64,000 bases of DNA, taken from the NCBI RefSeq assembly GCF_003945595.2, contig NW_024104118.1, positions 682,001-746,000 of the forward strand, read 5' to 3'. The stretch's first letter is position 1. The number at the start of each line of letters is the position of its first letter. Made by a program: the position numbers and the translations under genes. The notes under the pieces are model-generated. The model ran no database searches, had not been told where the DNA came from, and saw only the letters and a program-made list of their open reading frames with translations. Origin of the DNA: Pipra filicauda (lineage: Eukaryota; Chordata; Aves; Passeriformes; Pipridae). This document shows positions 10,739 to 22,149 of this stretch, one piece after another.

Positions 10739-11885
10739 CAGGGGTGCACACTGAATGTGTGCTGCCAACATGATTACTTGTGCCCAGAGGTTGGTTTTTC
10801 ATGCTTGGAGAGACCTTGGGGTGCTGCTGGGTTATGTCAGGATGGGCCATGGCATGGTGGCTGGACATGGCAGGCACTGGTAGGGCAGGGGGAGGGTCTC
10901 CTCCCCTACCCCTGCAACTCACAGCCCTGGTTTGCAAAGCAGGTGATAGAAAAGCAAACATGAGGCAAACAAGCAGCCCCATGAGCTTAGGGGCTCTCAG
11001 GATGGCTTTGGAGGGAGATTTCACTGCCACAGCACCGACAAGGTGCCCATCAGAAGGTTCAGCACAGACCTTTCCTGGATTCGCATCTGATGAGATCTGC
11101 GTGCATGCCGGGCTCCTCCTGCTAAGGTCTCTGAGCCACACCAGCACATGGTCACCTGGAGTTAAGTGGGGGATTACGCATGTATGAACGGTTGGCATCG
11201 AACTCCTAAACTCTGGAAAGCAAACTGTGCCCTGCAGAATGGCTGTCCCGCTCCCACCAAGGTCAGGGGGATTTGTGGCTGCTTGTAAGAGAGTCCAATC
11301 TGTTTTTTCTTCCCCCGCTGAAGGTTGTGCCACAGTGCCCTCAGCATCTGGCTAATCCAGCCGGTGCCCTTCACCCACACACAGACCTGCACATCTCCAG
11401 TGCCTGCTGAGGCCACGGTGTCCTTGGTATCCCAGCCCACACAGGGGAGCAGCAGGGACCCCCTGCGTACCCATCAGTGTGACAGCCTGGCTGTGAGAAT
11501 CAGTCTGCAAGTCTCCATGGCAGTGAATTTGGTCTGTAAGCATTGTTTTGATGACAGGAGTAGCAAAATAACACCCAGGGGACAGAAGGGATATCAAAAT
11601 TATGATATTGCCCTTTGGAATTATTTCACGGTCAATGTAGCTTTCCTGTCCTCACGGTGATATTTTACCCATCCGTTGCTCAGTGAATCCCTGTCTTATA
11701 TTAATCCATTTCTGTTGATGCACAGAATGAAATGCTATATTCCCCCCAGCCCTCCTGCAGTCCATTTTCTTTCCAAGCAGCAAGCTGCCACTGCTCGGGC
11801 AGCGGTGCTTGCCTGCTGCTGGGAATTCTGATCGGCTGTTGCGGAGCAGGAACGGGGTACAGATTTGTTCATCCACCTGCTCTCT
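10739..11885. other. Unique noncoding DNA
   Basis: No gene is recognised. A 210-codon minus frame at 10701-11333 shows no domain and overlaps frames in other registers. Between 11560 and 11740 the sequence is more AT-rich, with ATTATGATATTG, but no repeat family is recognised. Confidence 0.4.
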
Positions 11886-11985
11886 CCCAAGCTGCTCTTG
11901 TATTATTGATAACTCAGGGCTGAGTGATTATTACATGTATAAATTTATTTTAATTCCTTATGATTGCTGCTGTGATTAAAGGATG
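11886..11985. promoter_or_regulatory. AT-rich conserved-element-like block
   Basis: TATTATTGATAAC, GTGATTATTACATG, TTTATTTTAATTCC and GCTGTGATTAAAGG lie within 100 bp. ATTGAT/TGATTA-type sites fit PBX/HOX or SOX and homeodomain binding. No reading frame or repeat explains the block. Confidence 0.28.
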
Positions 11986-12319
11986 TGCCAGGTTGTACGT
12001 GGACTGGTGGTGATTAGGCACCACAAGCCATGGCAGAGATAACATGCAGGGCCTAGCTCAGTGAGGCTGATAGATAAGACAGGACCGGTTTTCCAATTCA
12101 AATCTTTGTCCCAGACCTGCAGAGGGATTTTGGTGTCTCCATTTCCTTGATTTCAGTTGTGGTGTGTCCGGGTCCTGGCCTTGAGTTCAGTGCTGGGGTG
12201 TCCCCATGCCCTGGGATTATTTGCTCCAAGCCAGGCAGGAGTGAGTGGCTTTGCTTGGGCATCCAGAAACAGAACCAAACTTTAATGTCACTTATTTTTT
12301 CCAACCTGTCCCATTTCTT

Positions 12320-12425
12320 ATAGAATTATGAACTTTGGGCTAGAGTTATAAAGGTGTTATAGAACATCACAAAGTATCCTGAGTTGGAAGGGATCTCCAA
12401 GTATCATTGAATCCAATTATCTTAG
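12320..12425 (-). mobile_element. Old CR1 LINE 3' end fragment
   Basis: From 12359 the sequence reads ATAGAACATCACAAAG, then GAGTTGGAAGGGATC and CATTGAATCCAA. These match the reverse complement of a CR1 3' end (TTGGATTCAATGAT... AACTC... TTCTAT). A second TATAGAATTATGAAC just upstream (12320) may be another copy of the terminal ATTCTAT microsatellite. It is strongly diverged and only about 100 bp is recognisable. The inserted element is in minus orientation. Confidence 0.75.
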
Positions 12426-13220
12426 GTATTAGGTACCTAAGGATGGATAGAGAAGCTGAGGAAGATGAGGTGTCTACACCCTCCTCACTTGCCCCATAGA
12501 CACCCACCTGCATTTTAAATGTTACAATATCTAGCCATTAGGGCCAGGTAAAGCTAATTGTGTTAGTAATTTTGTTGACTTAGTTATTCCTGCAAACATT
12601 GACAGAATCAGCCCTCCTATTCCTCAACAGAAAACACTTCCCAGCAGAAAATACAAACAAATTGCTCTTCATATCATAACATTTTAAAATAAAAATATCA
12701 ATAAGGAGCTAAATCAAAACTACATTTTAGATTCAACAGATTATTCAGCAGAAAATGCAAAAACAATGAAGCTCCTCTGAGGATGATAACCACCAGCACA
12801 CACAGACGTATTGCTTTTTCAAATCACAAAATCTCAATACCTAAGATCAGTAGAAAACTAAGTAGAAAATGCTTTTTATAGGATTCAAATTCCAATTAAA
12901 TTAGAGCAGATTATTCAACAAGAAAGCCTACAAAATGAAGTCTCAGTTTATGTATTGGAAAGCAAAATGCAAATATGTTGCTTTCCGGCTGGCAGGGTTT
13001 TAAACCAAAAGACAAACTTACTTTAAGTAAAAATTATTTCATTCAAATTCTGGGGGAATCGACTCAAGTAACTGATCCTCAACTGAATTATTCAGCTTTT
13101 TTATCAACAGACTTATTTCTTCCCTCTTTATTCTTAATTTGCCTATTCATAAATCCCACTGCTTTGTCAGTCATAAGAAATACTTTCCAGTGGCTTTGAC
13201 AAAGCAAAAATTAGCAGGGA
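12426..13220. other. AT-rich island with a diverged internal duplication
   Basis: Base composition shifts sharply to AT-rich. CAGATTATTCAGCAGAAAA at about 12738 is echoed by CAGATTATTCAACAAGAAA at about 12907, and each is followed by an AATGAAG motif. ATTGCT starts at about 12661 and 12810 also align, suggesting an ancient tandem duplication of about 150-170 bp. No coding frame is supported (a 74-codon frame at 12975-13199 is unremarkable). It could be an old transposon remnant or a conserved element. Confidence 0.45.
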
Positions 13221-16200
13221 AGGGAACTGGCACATAAACGCCTCACTGCAGATTACTTCCTTGCAGCGTAAGGTATTTTTCTCTTCCTGGAGCTTTAATG
13301 CCAGCAGAAATCAATGTGATATCTCAGCTCACCCTCCCTCACGGTGCTTTGCTGCAGGGCTTCCACCAGGCTTTGGTCCTCTGTGGTGCCCGCGTTGGCC
13401 CCGCGGTCCCCGGCAGCTGGGCTGGGGGATCCCGATCCCACTGCTCCACCCAGGGTCCCTGCAGCATCCCCAGGGCAAGAGCTTTGCCTTCAGCAACTCT
13501 GCGTTGGGCTGAAAGGTCCTGTGGGGCAGAAGATCGTGCTCTTCAGTCAACAGCTTTGTTACTCCGTTTACTTTGCTCTGAACAAATGGTATCTTCTTTC
13601 CAGCCTGGAATTGCCTGGCTTTGTCTTGGAGTTGGTGGATCTTATTATGTGAGCTTGTGAGGGTCATGGGTGTTTCTAGGGGAAACACTGGTGATCATAA
13701 ATCTTTCCTTTTGATCTGCAAACATCAATCTCTGCTGATCTGAAGAAGGTTACAGCAAGAGTTTGAGTCAGAGCGGTAGAACTAGATGAAAATCTGATTT
13801 CTGTAATTTTACTAGGAATTGAGAAATACTTTAACAAGGAGATTAAATGTATCTTTAAATACAGAACTTCAAAAGAAGAAAGGTATTTGTTCAGCCTACA
13901 CACTGGAAGAGTTGTAGGACCTGAGAAACAATTTGTAAAATCTCATTAGATAGGAGAAGGCTCTGCAAATCCATCCAGCTTTTCCAAAGAACTTCGAACC
14001 TTCCTTCTCCCTCTGGTCTGCAGCGATTTGCTGCTGTGTCTGTAGAGCAGTAACCTGCCTGCAGGCACCATTAGCCATTGAGCTGCATCCTGGGACCCTG
14101 GGGATGTGATGTGGGACATAAAAGCAGTCAGGGTCCCTCCTTGTAACTACTTCTGATTCTCCCAGTTTCCCCAGGCAACAGGGTCACCGTGAGGCTCATG
14201 TTAGTGGAAGGAATGGAAAGAGCAGTGGAGGCCTTAGGTCAGAGGTGGGACTTTGGGGGTGACATGTGGTCTTCCTTCTGCTCTGGAAACATCACCTCGT
14301 GTCTCTGCTGCAAAGTGGCTTCTTGTCCTCATCCCCTTGTTTGGAGGTGCCACAGAAGCAGCACTGTTTTCCCCTCTCTCTCAAGCAGGGTGGGAGAGGA
14401 CACCAAGGGGCTGCAGTGGCTGGGGGCAGTTTCCAGAGAAGCACTAATGGGGTGACAGCTTGGATGCAAGGTCCTTGCACCCTGCTGGTGCCACCCAGCC
14501 CCATCCAGCCCTGCTCTGAGTGCTCAGCGTGCTGCAGGTTTTTGCCTCCTGGCATGTGAGAGGGACACTGGAGATTTTGGAAGCAGCTCAGAGAGCAGCT
14601 GGGGTTTCTGGCATCCGGGAAGCTATTGAAGATGGCTTACACGTTTTAGAGGTGCTTGGATATGCTGGTGCTGAAAAAGGAATGTCCCTCCACCTTTCCT
14701 CTCCCTTATTTCTTGCACTGGGGTGAGGGTTCCCCACCTTTTGGTACTCCAGCTGTGAGTCAGACTCCCAAGGACTCTGGGGAATGGCACAGCTCCAGGG
14801 CTCTCCTAGCAGTTTCCCATCCTTGTGACCACGTTTCCCAGTGGGCTGGCAAGGCAACTTTGGCTCCTCTCATGGAGCAAGCAGACCCTGCAGCTAATGC
14901 TGCTGCTTAGCACTGCCTTCACACTGCCCAAGCCGCCTTCTCTCTGGTGGCAGAGGATGTAGTTTTTGGGGGAGAAAGTCTCATATCACCCTCCTTCCAG
15001 ATTTCAATGTCCACCTGACACGTAGAGGGTGGCAGCAGAATGAAACCCCAGCCTATATCATCTTCCCCATGTGACCTCTGCCTTGTCCCCAGGAGGGAAG
15101 AGCTGAACAGCTGTTATGGGTGACACACAGCAGAGGGGCTGGTATTCTTCCAGGATGGAGCTTTATCAAACCCCCAGCACTGCTAAGATGGCAGCTTTAA
15201 GTTCTGCCTTGGGCACAACTAGGAGATAGTTCAACTTTTGCTGGAAGAAAGGGACAAACCAGAGGAAAGGGGCTGCCCATGCTCTGGGAAGCTGGGGAAG
15301 GAGAGGGAGGGAGAAGGAAACAGGAGAGATAAAAGGAGGGTATGCAGGGTGGCAGAGGACTGCTCCCTTCATCTTGTTGCCCATTAGTGTGGCTGGAACA
15401 GCCCACAGTGTCCCCTCCCTACAGAGGGTTTTCTGCAGAGCTCTTCTCTCCACCAGGAGGGAATGAGAAAGCAATGTCAAATATATGTTTGAAATGTCAA
15501 CAGAAGGGCCCTGCAAGATTGACTGCAGTCTTGTGAAATATTTAATTCTTTCTCTCCTTATGAAGAGAGATATTATTCTGGTTGAAAGATTTATGCAGAG
15601 GGAGCAGGGCAAGGGAGGAGGGAGAGAGAAGCAGGCAGGGAGAGGGAGGGATGGGATGGTTCCCTCTTTCAATATACCCCTAACAGGTTGCCTGTTTGAT
15701 CTGCCTGCCTATTACTCATCGTGGGAAATGTTGGCTGTTGCTTCATTATCTCAGCCTCCTTTATTTCTATCAGCATATTTTCCCTTTCTGCTGCCTTTAT
15801 TTCTGCACAGATGTCTGTTGCAAAGCACCTGCCCACCTGCACTCCTGCTCCCCAGCCCCGAACAGCCCCAGCATAGCTCACCCCAAAGCAGGGGGACACC
15901 AGTGGTGGCCCAGGGCCCTTGCTGGGAGAGCCACGAGGAAGCCATTCGGACCAAATGATGACAGAGGGCTGGCATATGGACCAGGATACCCTTTTTTCCA
16001 AGCCTGTAGGTTTTATGCTGCCTAAGAGTGAGGTGTGGGATATGAGTGTCTGATGCTGCAGATCCGGGGGGACACAGCACCTAACCAGGCTGAGGGGGAG
16101 AGGGAGAGCAGAGAAAGCATTCCTGTTATCTGCTCCCTTCTCAGCCCCATCACCTCCTCTGCTTCCAAAGGCTCGCTGCCTGTCCATCTGCCTGCTGAAT

Positions 16201-16555
16201 GGGGAGTATGGGACCAGCCAGGGCTCCATGGGACCCTCCTCTTGGCAAGCCTGCTCTGTGGCTGTAACCAGCATCCTGCCCTGCGTCGTGCCATCAGCAC
16301 ATTGTGGCAGTGACGGCGGATCCAGTGGGTCTTCCTCACCCCCCCACCGTGGCAGGGCTGGCACTCAAAGCAGGGGAGGTCTGGATGTCTGCAGACAGGC
16401 TCACCTGGAGCCTCCTGGGCAACAGAGCTTCTGTTGTAATGGCAATAATACCAATAATCCACCCGAGGTCCTGTGAGAGAAATGGCTCAGGAAGCAACTC
16501 CCCAGGCAGAGAAGAAGTAAGTTCCCACCAGCAACAGGAACAGAGATGTAAAATT
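13221..16555. other. Unique noncoding DNA
   Basis: No gene is recognised. Frames of 157 codons (plus, 15485-15958) and 231 codons (minus, 15669-16364) overlap on opposite strands, so at most one could be real. Neither has a recognisable domain. Around 15540-15800 a CTTTATTTCTATCAG and purine-rich GGGAGAGAG background alternate. AGAAGAA|GTAAGT at about 16514 is a good donor motif without a convincing upstream acceptor. Confidence 0.4.
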
Positions 16556-16830
16556 CCAATAGCACTAAAAGGAAAAAAAATTTCTCGAAAAACCTACTTT
16601 TGATTCCAGTGAATAAGTTTTTTTTATATACTTTCATCTTGGTAGTTGCTTTTCATTTCTAGTTCTTTTTTGCAAACTATAAATTACCTTAGATTTATTA
16701 ACCTAAAAATTGATTTTCTTTCATTTCAAATGTGTCAAAAACGGGACATTTTGACCTTCTGAGCCTTTTTCCAGGATTTTTCTGAAGTGGGTAATTTATC
16801 ACAATGGATCCTTTTTTGGGAGGCTTTGAA
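16556..16830. other. AT-rich block, origin unknown
   Basis: Long runs of A and T with AGATTTATTAACCTAAAAATTG-like sequence (about 16690-16715) stand out from GC-richer flanks. No CR1, LTR or DNA transposon ends are recognised. It may be a conserved noncoding element or decayed retroposon. Confidence 0.3.
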
Positions 16831-17059
16831 TTTCAACAAACTGGTATTTACTGCTGAAAACACGGTGAGTTGACAAATTCCCAAACCAGCTCTATTCAGG
16901 CAGTGTCTGTGATTTCAGGTTTCCAGAGCGGAGCGGAGCAAGATTTTGGTACATGACAAGGTGCTTTCACACCCTGGGTGGGGACACATGCCGAGAGTGG
17001 GTGCCTCTCGGACTTTTCCAGCTCTCTGTGCAGAGACCTGGAGCTGAAAATGGTGCCAG

Positions 17060-17109
17060 AGTCCCCTGGGTGCCTCAGTCCCTATGGGTGCCTGAGTCCC
17101 CTGGGCCAC
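17060..17109. repeat. 17-18 bp tandem repeat, about 2.8 copies
   Basis: AGTCCCCTGGGTGCCTC (17060), AGTCCCTATGGGTGCCTG (17077) and AGTCCCCTGGGCCAC (17095) are consecutive near-identical units. A short GC-rich minisatellite seed. Confidence 0.7.
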
Positions 17110-17224
17110 CCGTGTCCCTGCTGTGCTCTGCACAGGGCAGAGCAGCTCCTTGACTCCCCTTGCACCTCCCCACTGAAACCACAAGTACTGGCATCACTGG
17201 CATCTGTGCTGTTGCTCTCACTGC

Positions 17225-17320
17225 AGTGTTAAACCTCAATAAATGCATTTAATATTTAATTGGTCTTTAGAAAACATAAATAGGCAGGATATTAAATGCA
17301 ACTCCTCAGGCAGAATAAGG
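17225..17320. promoter_or_regulatory. AT-rich conserved-element-like block
   Basis: CTCAATAAATGCATTTAATA, TTTAATTGG and ATATTAAATGCAACTCC occur within 100 bp. ATTTAAT/ATTAAATGC motifs are POU/homeodomain-like. It also contains AATAAA on the plus strand near 17239, so a poly(A) site is an alternative reading. Confidence 0.25.
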
Positions 17321-19424
17321 TGAGTAATGTATGTTACCCAGCGACTGGTGGCATCTGCAAAATGCACTTAGTGTGGTTTGAAACCAAAGCTTGGGAGATA
17401 TTTCCTGCTCTCATTTTTCAGACAGAGTTTATAGGATGCTCAAACACGGGACTTTCACTTTGGAAATGAGACATGGGCCTTTGTTACACACATCCACTGC
17501 CTCTGCTGAGGTCAGCAGAGGCTCTCCTGCTCCAGCCTCTGCTGGTGGCCTCAACCAAGAAGGACCTGGGAGTTCTAGACATTAGAAACTGCTTCCTGAG
17601 GGTCCAGCAGGTTTTGTGCCATTTTCTGTAGGGGAAAAAAGCACTGGGAAGTTGAAATTGGAATGAGGTTATGGAACCAAATTAGGAGTCTGTCTCCTAG
17701 GGCAGTTCCTCCAGCCAAGAGCCTGCCCTGCCAGGATCTCTTGAAAGAGTTTCAGGAGAGACCTTTGGGAGTTCAGCTGACCAGCATCTCTTTTGTAGAA
17801 GGGTTGGATCCACAAGGCAGCAGCCTGACATCCTCATTAGCCTCCTAAGTGAGCTGAATCCGGGCCTGTTGGAGGAAAAGGAGGAGAGACCCTGGGTGGT
17901 TACACCTCACCCAGCCCCTAAGCACACGGAATTCCCGGTGCAGCACTATGAAGTTGCATCTGCTCAGGATTTTGCAGGATTTGCCCACAAATTCCCACTT
18001 TCAGCTGTGCCAGGTTTTCAAGGGACTTCAGCTCCAGCACCACATGTCCTGGAGCCAGTCTGTGCCTTGGGAAGTCAATTCCCCTGCCCCACTGAGACAT
18101 GAGATCATGATCCAGATCTTGGGCCTGGCTATGAGCAAGTTATGGACTCTAAAGCGGATGTATGGGCAGATAACCCTTGGGAAAACTAAAGCAAACAAAA
18201 AAACCCTCTGCTCAAACATCTTTTGATGAAGTTGAACTGCTGTGCTGAGGGAAGATTTATGTTTTCGTGTAATCTGGGGTTTAGTCATTCCCCCTAACCA
18301 GCAGTCCTCACAGGGGAGATGGCAGTGATATGAAGAGCATCCTCCCCTCCATCTCCAGCACACTTGTCTGACTCCTTCAGTGTCGCCAGCACAAGTGGTG
18401 GGTGAACCTCCATGCATTTACAGGCTGATTTTTCAATCAGAGGAGCACTTAAGCTGCCCAGAGTTCAGGTACTTGTCTCTCCGATGCCACTCCAGCGCGA
18501 ACAAGTGGGCTGGAGATCCCAAGGGAAGAAGATTTGCTATGGAGTTGCCAGTGCCTGAGGCTTGTGGGCTGGGGGTGGCACGAAAATAGCCACTCTTCCA
18601 GCTCGGCTCCCTGTTCACCCACAGCAGTGTCTGAGCCACCATCAGCTGCTTCTAAATATGGAGCAATGCTGCAGGCCCTCGGCAGCAACGCCGGGGAGCT
18701 GCCGCTAAATGCTCCGGAATAATGATCCTGCTGCTAGGCGGCCCTGGAAGAGCACAGGCAAGAGGAGGGAGCAGAAGCAGCAGCAACAGCAATAATAGCC
18801 AAGGAGCAATCCAGCAGGGAAAGGTTTTGATCTGAGGGCTGGGCGACAGGTCTGCTGGGGCTTTTCCTGTGCAGCTGGAGAGGGGGACCTGGGATTTGCT
18901 GGGGGGGGGAGTAAGAGGCAGGAGCTCTGCCTCACCCACATGGCATCCAGCCCACTGCAGCCATGTTCCATGTGCAGCAGGGACATCCCTGCACAGGCAA
19001 AGCCTTCTGCTCTTCCTCTCTCCAGACGGAGCGGGCGGGGGTGGCTGCAAGTCTGGATCAGCCAGATCTCACAGCCATGCCATGTCATGCAGGCAGTCCC
19101 TGCCTACCCTCTCCCTGCTGCCTGCCCGGGACCGAGCTGGATGCCACCCTGTGCTGACCACCAGAGTGGCATCTCCCACCCAGGAAACACACATACTGGT
19201 CCTTCTTCTCTCATGAAGCTCCTCAAAACCTACCCAAAGCAAGATATAAGAAGCCACCATAGTCCTGCTGGAGCTGGAAGCATCTGACTCTGCCTTCTCC
19301 TTTTTATTTTTCCTCCTTCCTTCACTTTTATTCTCCCTCCTCTGCAGAACATTTTGGAGACTCTGCACTCCGTGCTAGCCTATTATCCACAGAACCTCCT
19401 ATCTCCCTGCTTCAGGATGCTGCC
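17321..19424. other. Unique noncoding DNA
   Basis: No gene is recognised. CpG rises slightly around 18660-18725 but does not form an island. CAGCAGCAACAGCAATAATAG near 18778-18800 is a short (CAG)/(CAA)/(TAA) run. Frames up to about 132 codons (minus, 18652-19050) look like chance. Confidence 0.4.
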
Positions 19425-19575
19425 TGGATCCGACCAATTACCAGCTCCCTTGATGTATAACACCATAAAACCCTTAACCTCATTATAGAAAATTTCTTTT
19501 GAATGGCCTTTAAAAACCATCTCATTACACAGGAAGAACTGTAATTACCTTTAACGAGACTGAGATATTGTGAGA
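19425..19575. promoter_or_regulatory. AT-rich conserved-element-like block
   Basis: Reads as closely spaced CCAATTACC, CATTATAG, CTCATTACAC, GTAATTACC and TTTAACGAG motifs over 150 bp, with no repeat signature. Several perfect TAAT/ATTA cores are present. Composition and texture resemble deeply conserved vertebrate noncoding elements. Conservation itself cannot be seen from one sequence. Confidence 0.33.
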
Positions 19576-22129
19576 GCAAGTGCGTTTGGGCTGTCAAAAC
19601 AGGAGCGGTGGGAGATCATCTCCAGTGGTTTTGCCACAAGGGCAAACACTCTGTAATTCCCTCCCCTGCACCGGTCCTCATCCCAGCCCTCCTCCTGCCC
19701 CTCACTCCTCCCTACTCCACGTCTTTGCTGGGCCAACACAGCTCCTCACGTGGCTCTGCTTTCCGAGGCGAAGCTCGTCTCCCCCAGGACTCATCCCTGA
19801 TGCTCCCGGTCTGTGCAGTGTGAGCAGATCTCTGGCAGAGCCCGGCCCTGCACAGATAACACGTGGTGGATGCTGCTCAAGGGCTGCTGTGGTCCCTGCA
19901 CTCAGAGCTGGGCTTGGCCAAGTGGAGCTGAGCAGGTGACGATGTGGCTCCTGGGACATGGCACTGCCACAGCTGCGGGATGACACCCTTCCCGAGCAAA
20001 GCTGTCTGATGTAACAGGGAGGGCTGAATGCCAGTTTGCCTGCACTGCCTTCCAGTGAGGATATAAAACACCCTTTTTGTAGGGCAAACCCCTGTCTCTG
20101 CTCCTTCCAGTTGTGGCCTCTACTGACCTGAAGGGCAGAGGTCCATCCCTACAGCCTGTTAGGATCTGGCTCTTTGCTGCCATGGTACAGCTCATCCCTG
20201 GAGGGGGCCCGGAGGGGTTAAGTTTTTTCCTTTCTGCATGCACGTGACTCAAATGAAAATGTTTTTTTTTCTCCAAACAAAATTTTTTCCATCTCCCATC
20301 TGTCAGTAATGTCAAGGCACTCCTTTGCACGGATCCAGTCTTTGAAAAGAAAAAAATAAAAATCTTACATTACTTTGGAAAAATCCGAGTATGTGTAGCC
20401 AGAGCTGTGATATATTCCCTTTCTTGGGAAGGAGCAGTTGCAGTGTTAGCCTTGGTGTTCATCCCATGGGGCTCCCCCCCCCCTTGCCCCCACCAGGTGG
20501 CTCTGCCCCTTCCTCCCTGCTCTCTCCTGGGGTGTTTTTGGCTGTTGCTTCTTTATTTCTCTCTTTTACTATTTCTATCTCTGGGTTGGGGTCTTTTTTG
20601 GGTGTGTTTTCCTATTGACAAAGAAGCTCAGGAGGGAGGGTGGACACTGGGAGCACAGCTGCCCTGAGTCAAACTAATTGCTAACAGCCCTTATTGCCCT
20701 AATCACCAGCACTTGCCCCCCACCCTCCCCACCACAGTTCAGAGCCATATGTAAGCTCAGGGCTGTCCCACTCTTTTTTTTTTGAGCTCCAGCATGGGTG
20801 GATGTCTCCTTGTGCTCCAGCCTGCAGACTTCTGGACCTGGTTTGCTGCTGTGGATGGACCTGGCTGCAATATCTACCTCTGCCTGCTCTTTTTGGAGCC
20901 ATGGGCTTGTGCCCCATCAGGGAGGGCACCCTCTGCTCCTGGCCTGCCTTCCCTGAAAGGACAGCAGCCATCACTGCACCCTTGTGCTCCAGGGGATGTG
21001 TTTCTGAAGCCACCCAGTGAGTTTTGACACCATATTAGGGGAGCTTCTGGTGTTGAAGCCTGTGTTTGGGAGACAGGTTAACTCCTGGGGCTTACCCCTG
21101 CCTCACTGCCCTCTGGAGCAGGCAGAGGGAGTGCCAGCATTATGAGGAGTGGGAGTCATGCTCTGTTTCATGTAAGATGGCTTGGCTGGCCTGGAGCTGC
21201 TGAAGAGGCTGTGAGTGAAGCAGCAGTGCTGTCCCTGCTCCTGCATGCTGTGCTTGCCTGCCTGCCCCGCAGCCTCCTAGCAGGGATGAGTTTTCCTTTC
21301 ACTCCCCTGAATGCCTCGGGGGAGGCTTGGACTCAGTCAGTCTCCTCTTCTCCCGTTATATCTACTAAGGATGGGTTATAATCACTTTGGGTAGTTGTGT
21401 TCTCTACCCCAGTGTGCCAGATGCTCTGGGAAATTATCTTGGTCCTCTCCCCTACCCGAGTAGCAGCCTCAGGGCTCCCTGTGACACCAGTCATGGCCAT
21501 TTCTGCAGCCTCCCTCCTGTGCTGGCCTCTGTGGTGTAGGAGCACAGCCCTGGCTTGTGCTTTCTTGGGATGTGGCGTTTTTATTGCGGAATCTGTACCA
21601 GGGTGGGCAGGTCCTCTTGCAGCACCAGCTGGTCTGTTTGGGAGCTGTGGTGCAGGACTCTGCCACCACAGGGACCCCACAGCAGCAGCTCTCCCTCCAG
21701 AGGGTAGCTGGGAAGCAGGTCCTGGTCTGCAGCCTGTGTTGGCCGAGGAATGTTCCCATCCTGCTATAACCACCCTCTGGAGAGGGCTCTGCTCAGCCTC
21801 AATGTCTCTGACCTTTTCAGTGTTGTGCGACAGCATTGGCTGCAGAGCTGCTTGCAGAGCTGCTCACTGTCTAATGAGCCTGTGGGGATTGAGGGGAAAT
21901 GGGCAGCCAATAAAAATATGGAATATTGAAAAGGTCAGAGCTGTTTGGTGGGACACAATAACTCACAAAACTTCTCGGGCGCTGCACCTCTGGCTGCCAG
22001 CCCCTGGGTATGTGCCCAGGGGCAGGGACTGTGGGCTTGCAGCTTGGTGGTGGCTGGATTGCTCATGCTCTTGAGGCAGGGGTGAGCTTTGCAGGTGTGC
22101 CAACACCTCTGTGGTTTGGCACAGCCATG
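19576..22129. other. Unique noncoding DNA
   Basis: No gene is recognised. A C10 run lies near 20467 and a T10 run near 20775. The 225-codon plus frame at 21397-22074 overlaps a 167-codon minus frame over much of its length and has no domain, so both are treated as chance. Confidence 0.4.
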
Positions 22130-22149
22130 CTGGAGAAGTCCTTCTCCAG
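22130..22149. repeat. Perfect 9 bp inverted repeat with 2 nt spacer
   Basis: CTGGAGAAG at 22130-22138 and CTTCTCCAG at 22141-22149 are exact inverted copies. AGGTGT/ACACCT forms another small inverted pair about 40 bp upstream. No known element is indicated. Confidence 0.6.

Noticed and set aside
15669..16364. 231-codon minus-strand open frame overlapping a 157-codon plus frame
   Set aside because: Opposite-strand overlap and no family resemblance. The charged C-terminal part (EIKAAERENMLIEIKEAE) is notable but comes from a simple CTTTATTTCTATCAG-type stretch.
17560..17600. Possible CR1 internal fragment (AAGGACCTGGGAGTTCTAGA)
   Set aside because: The resemblance is limited to a few words and breaks off at once.
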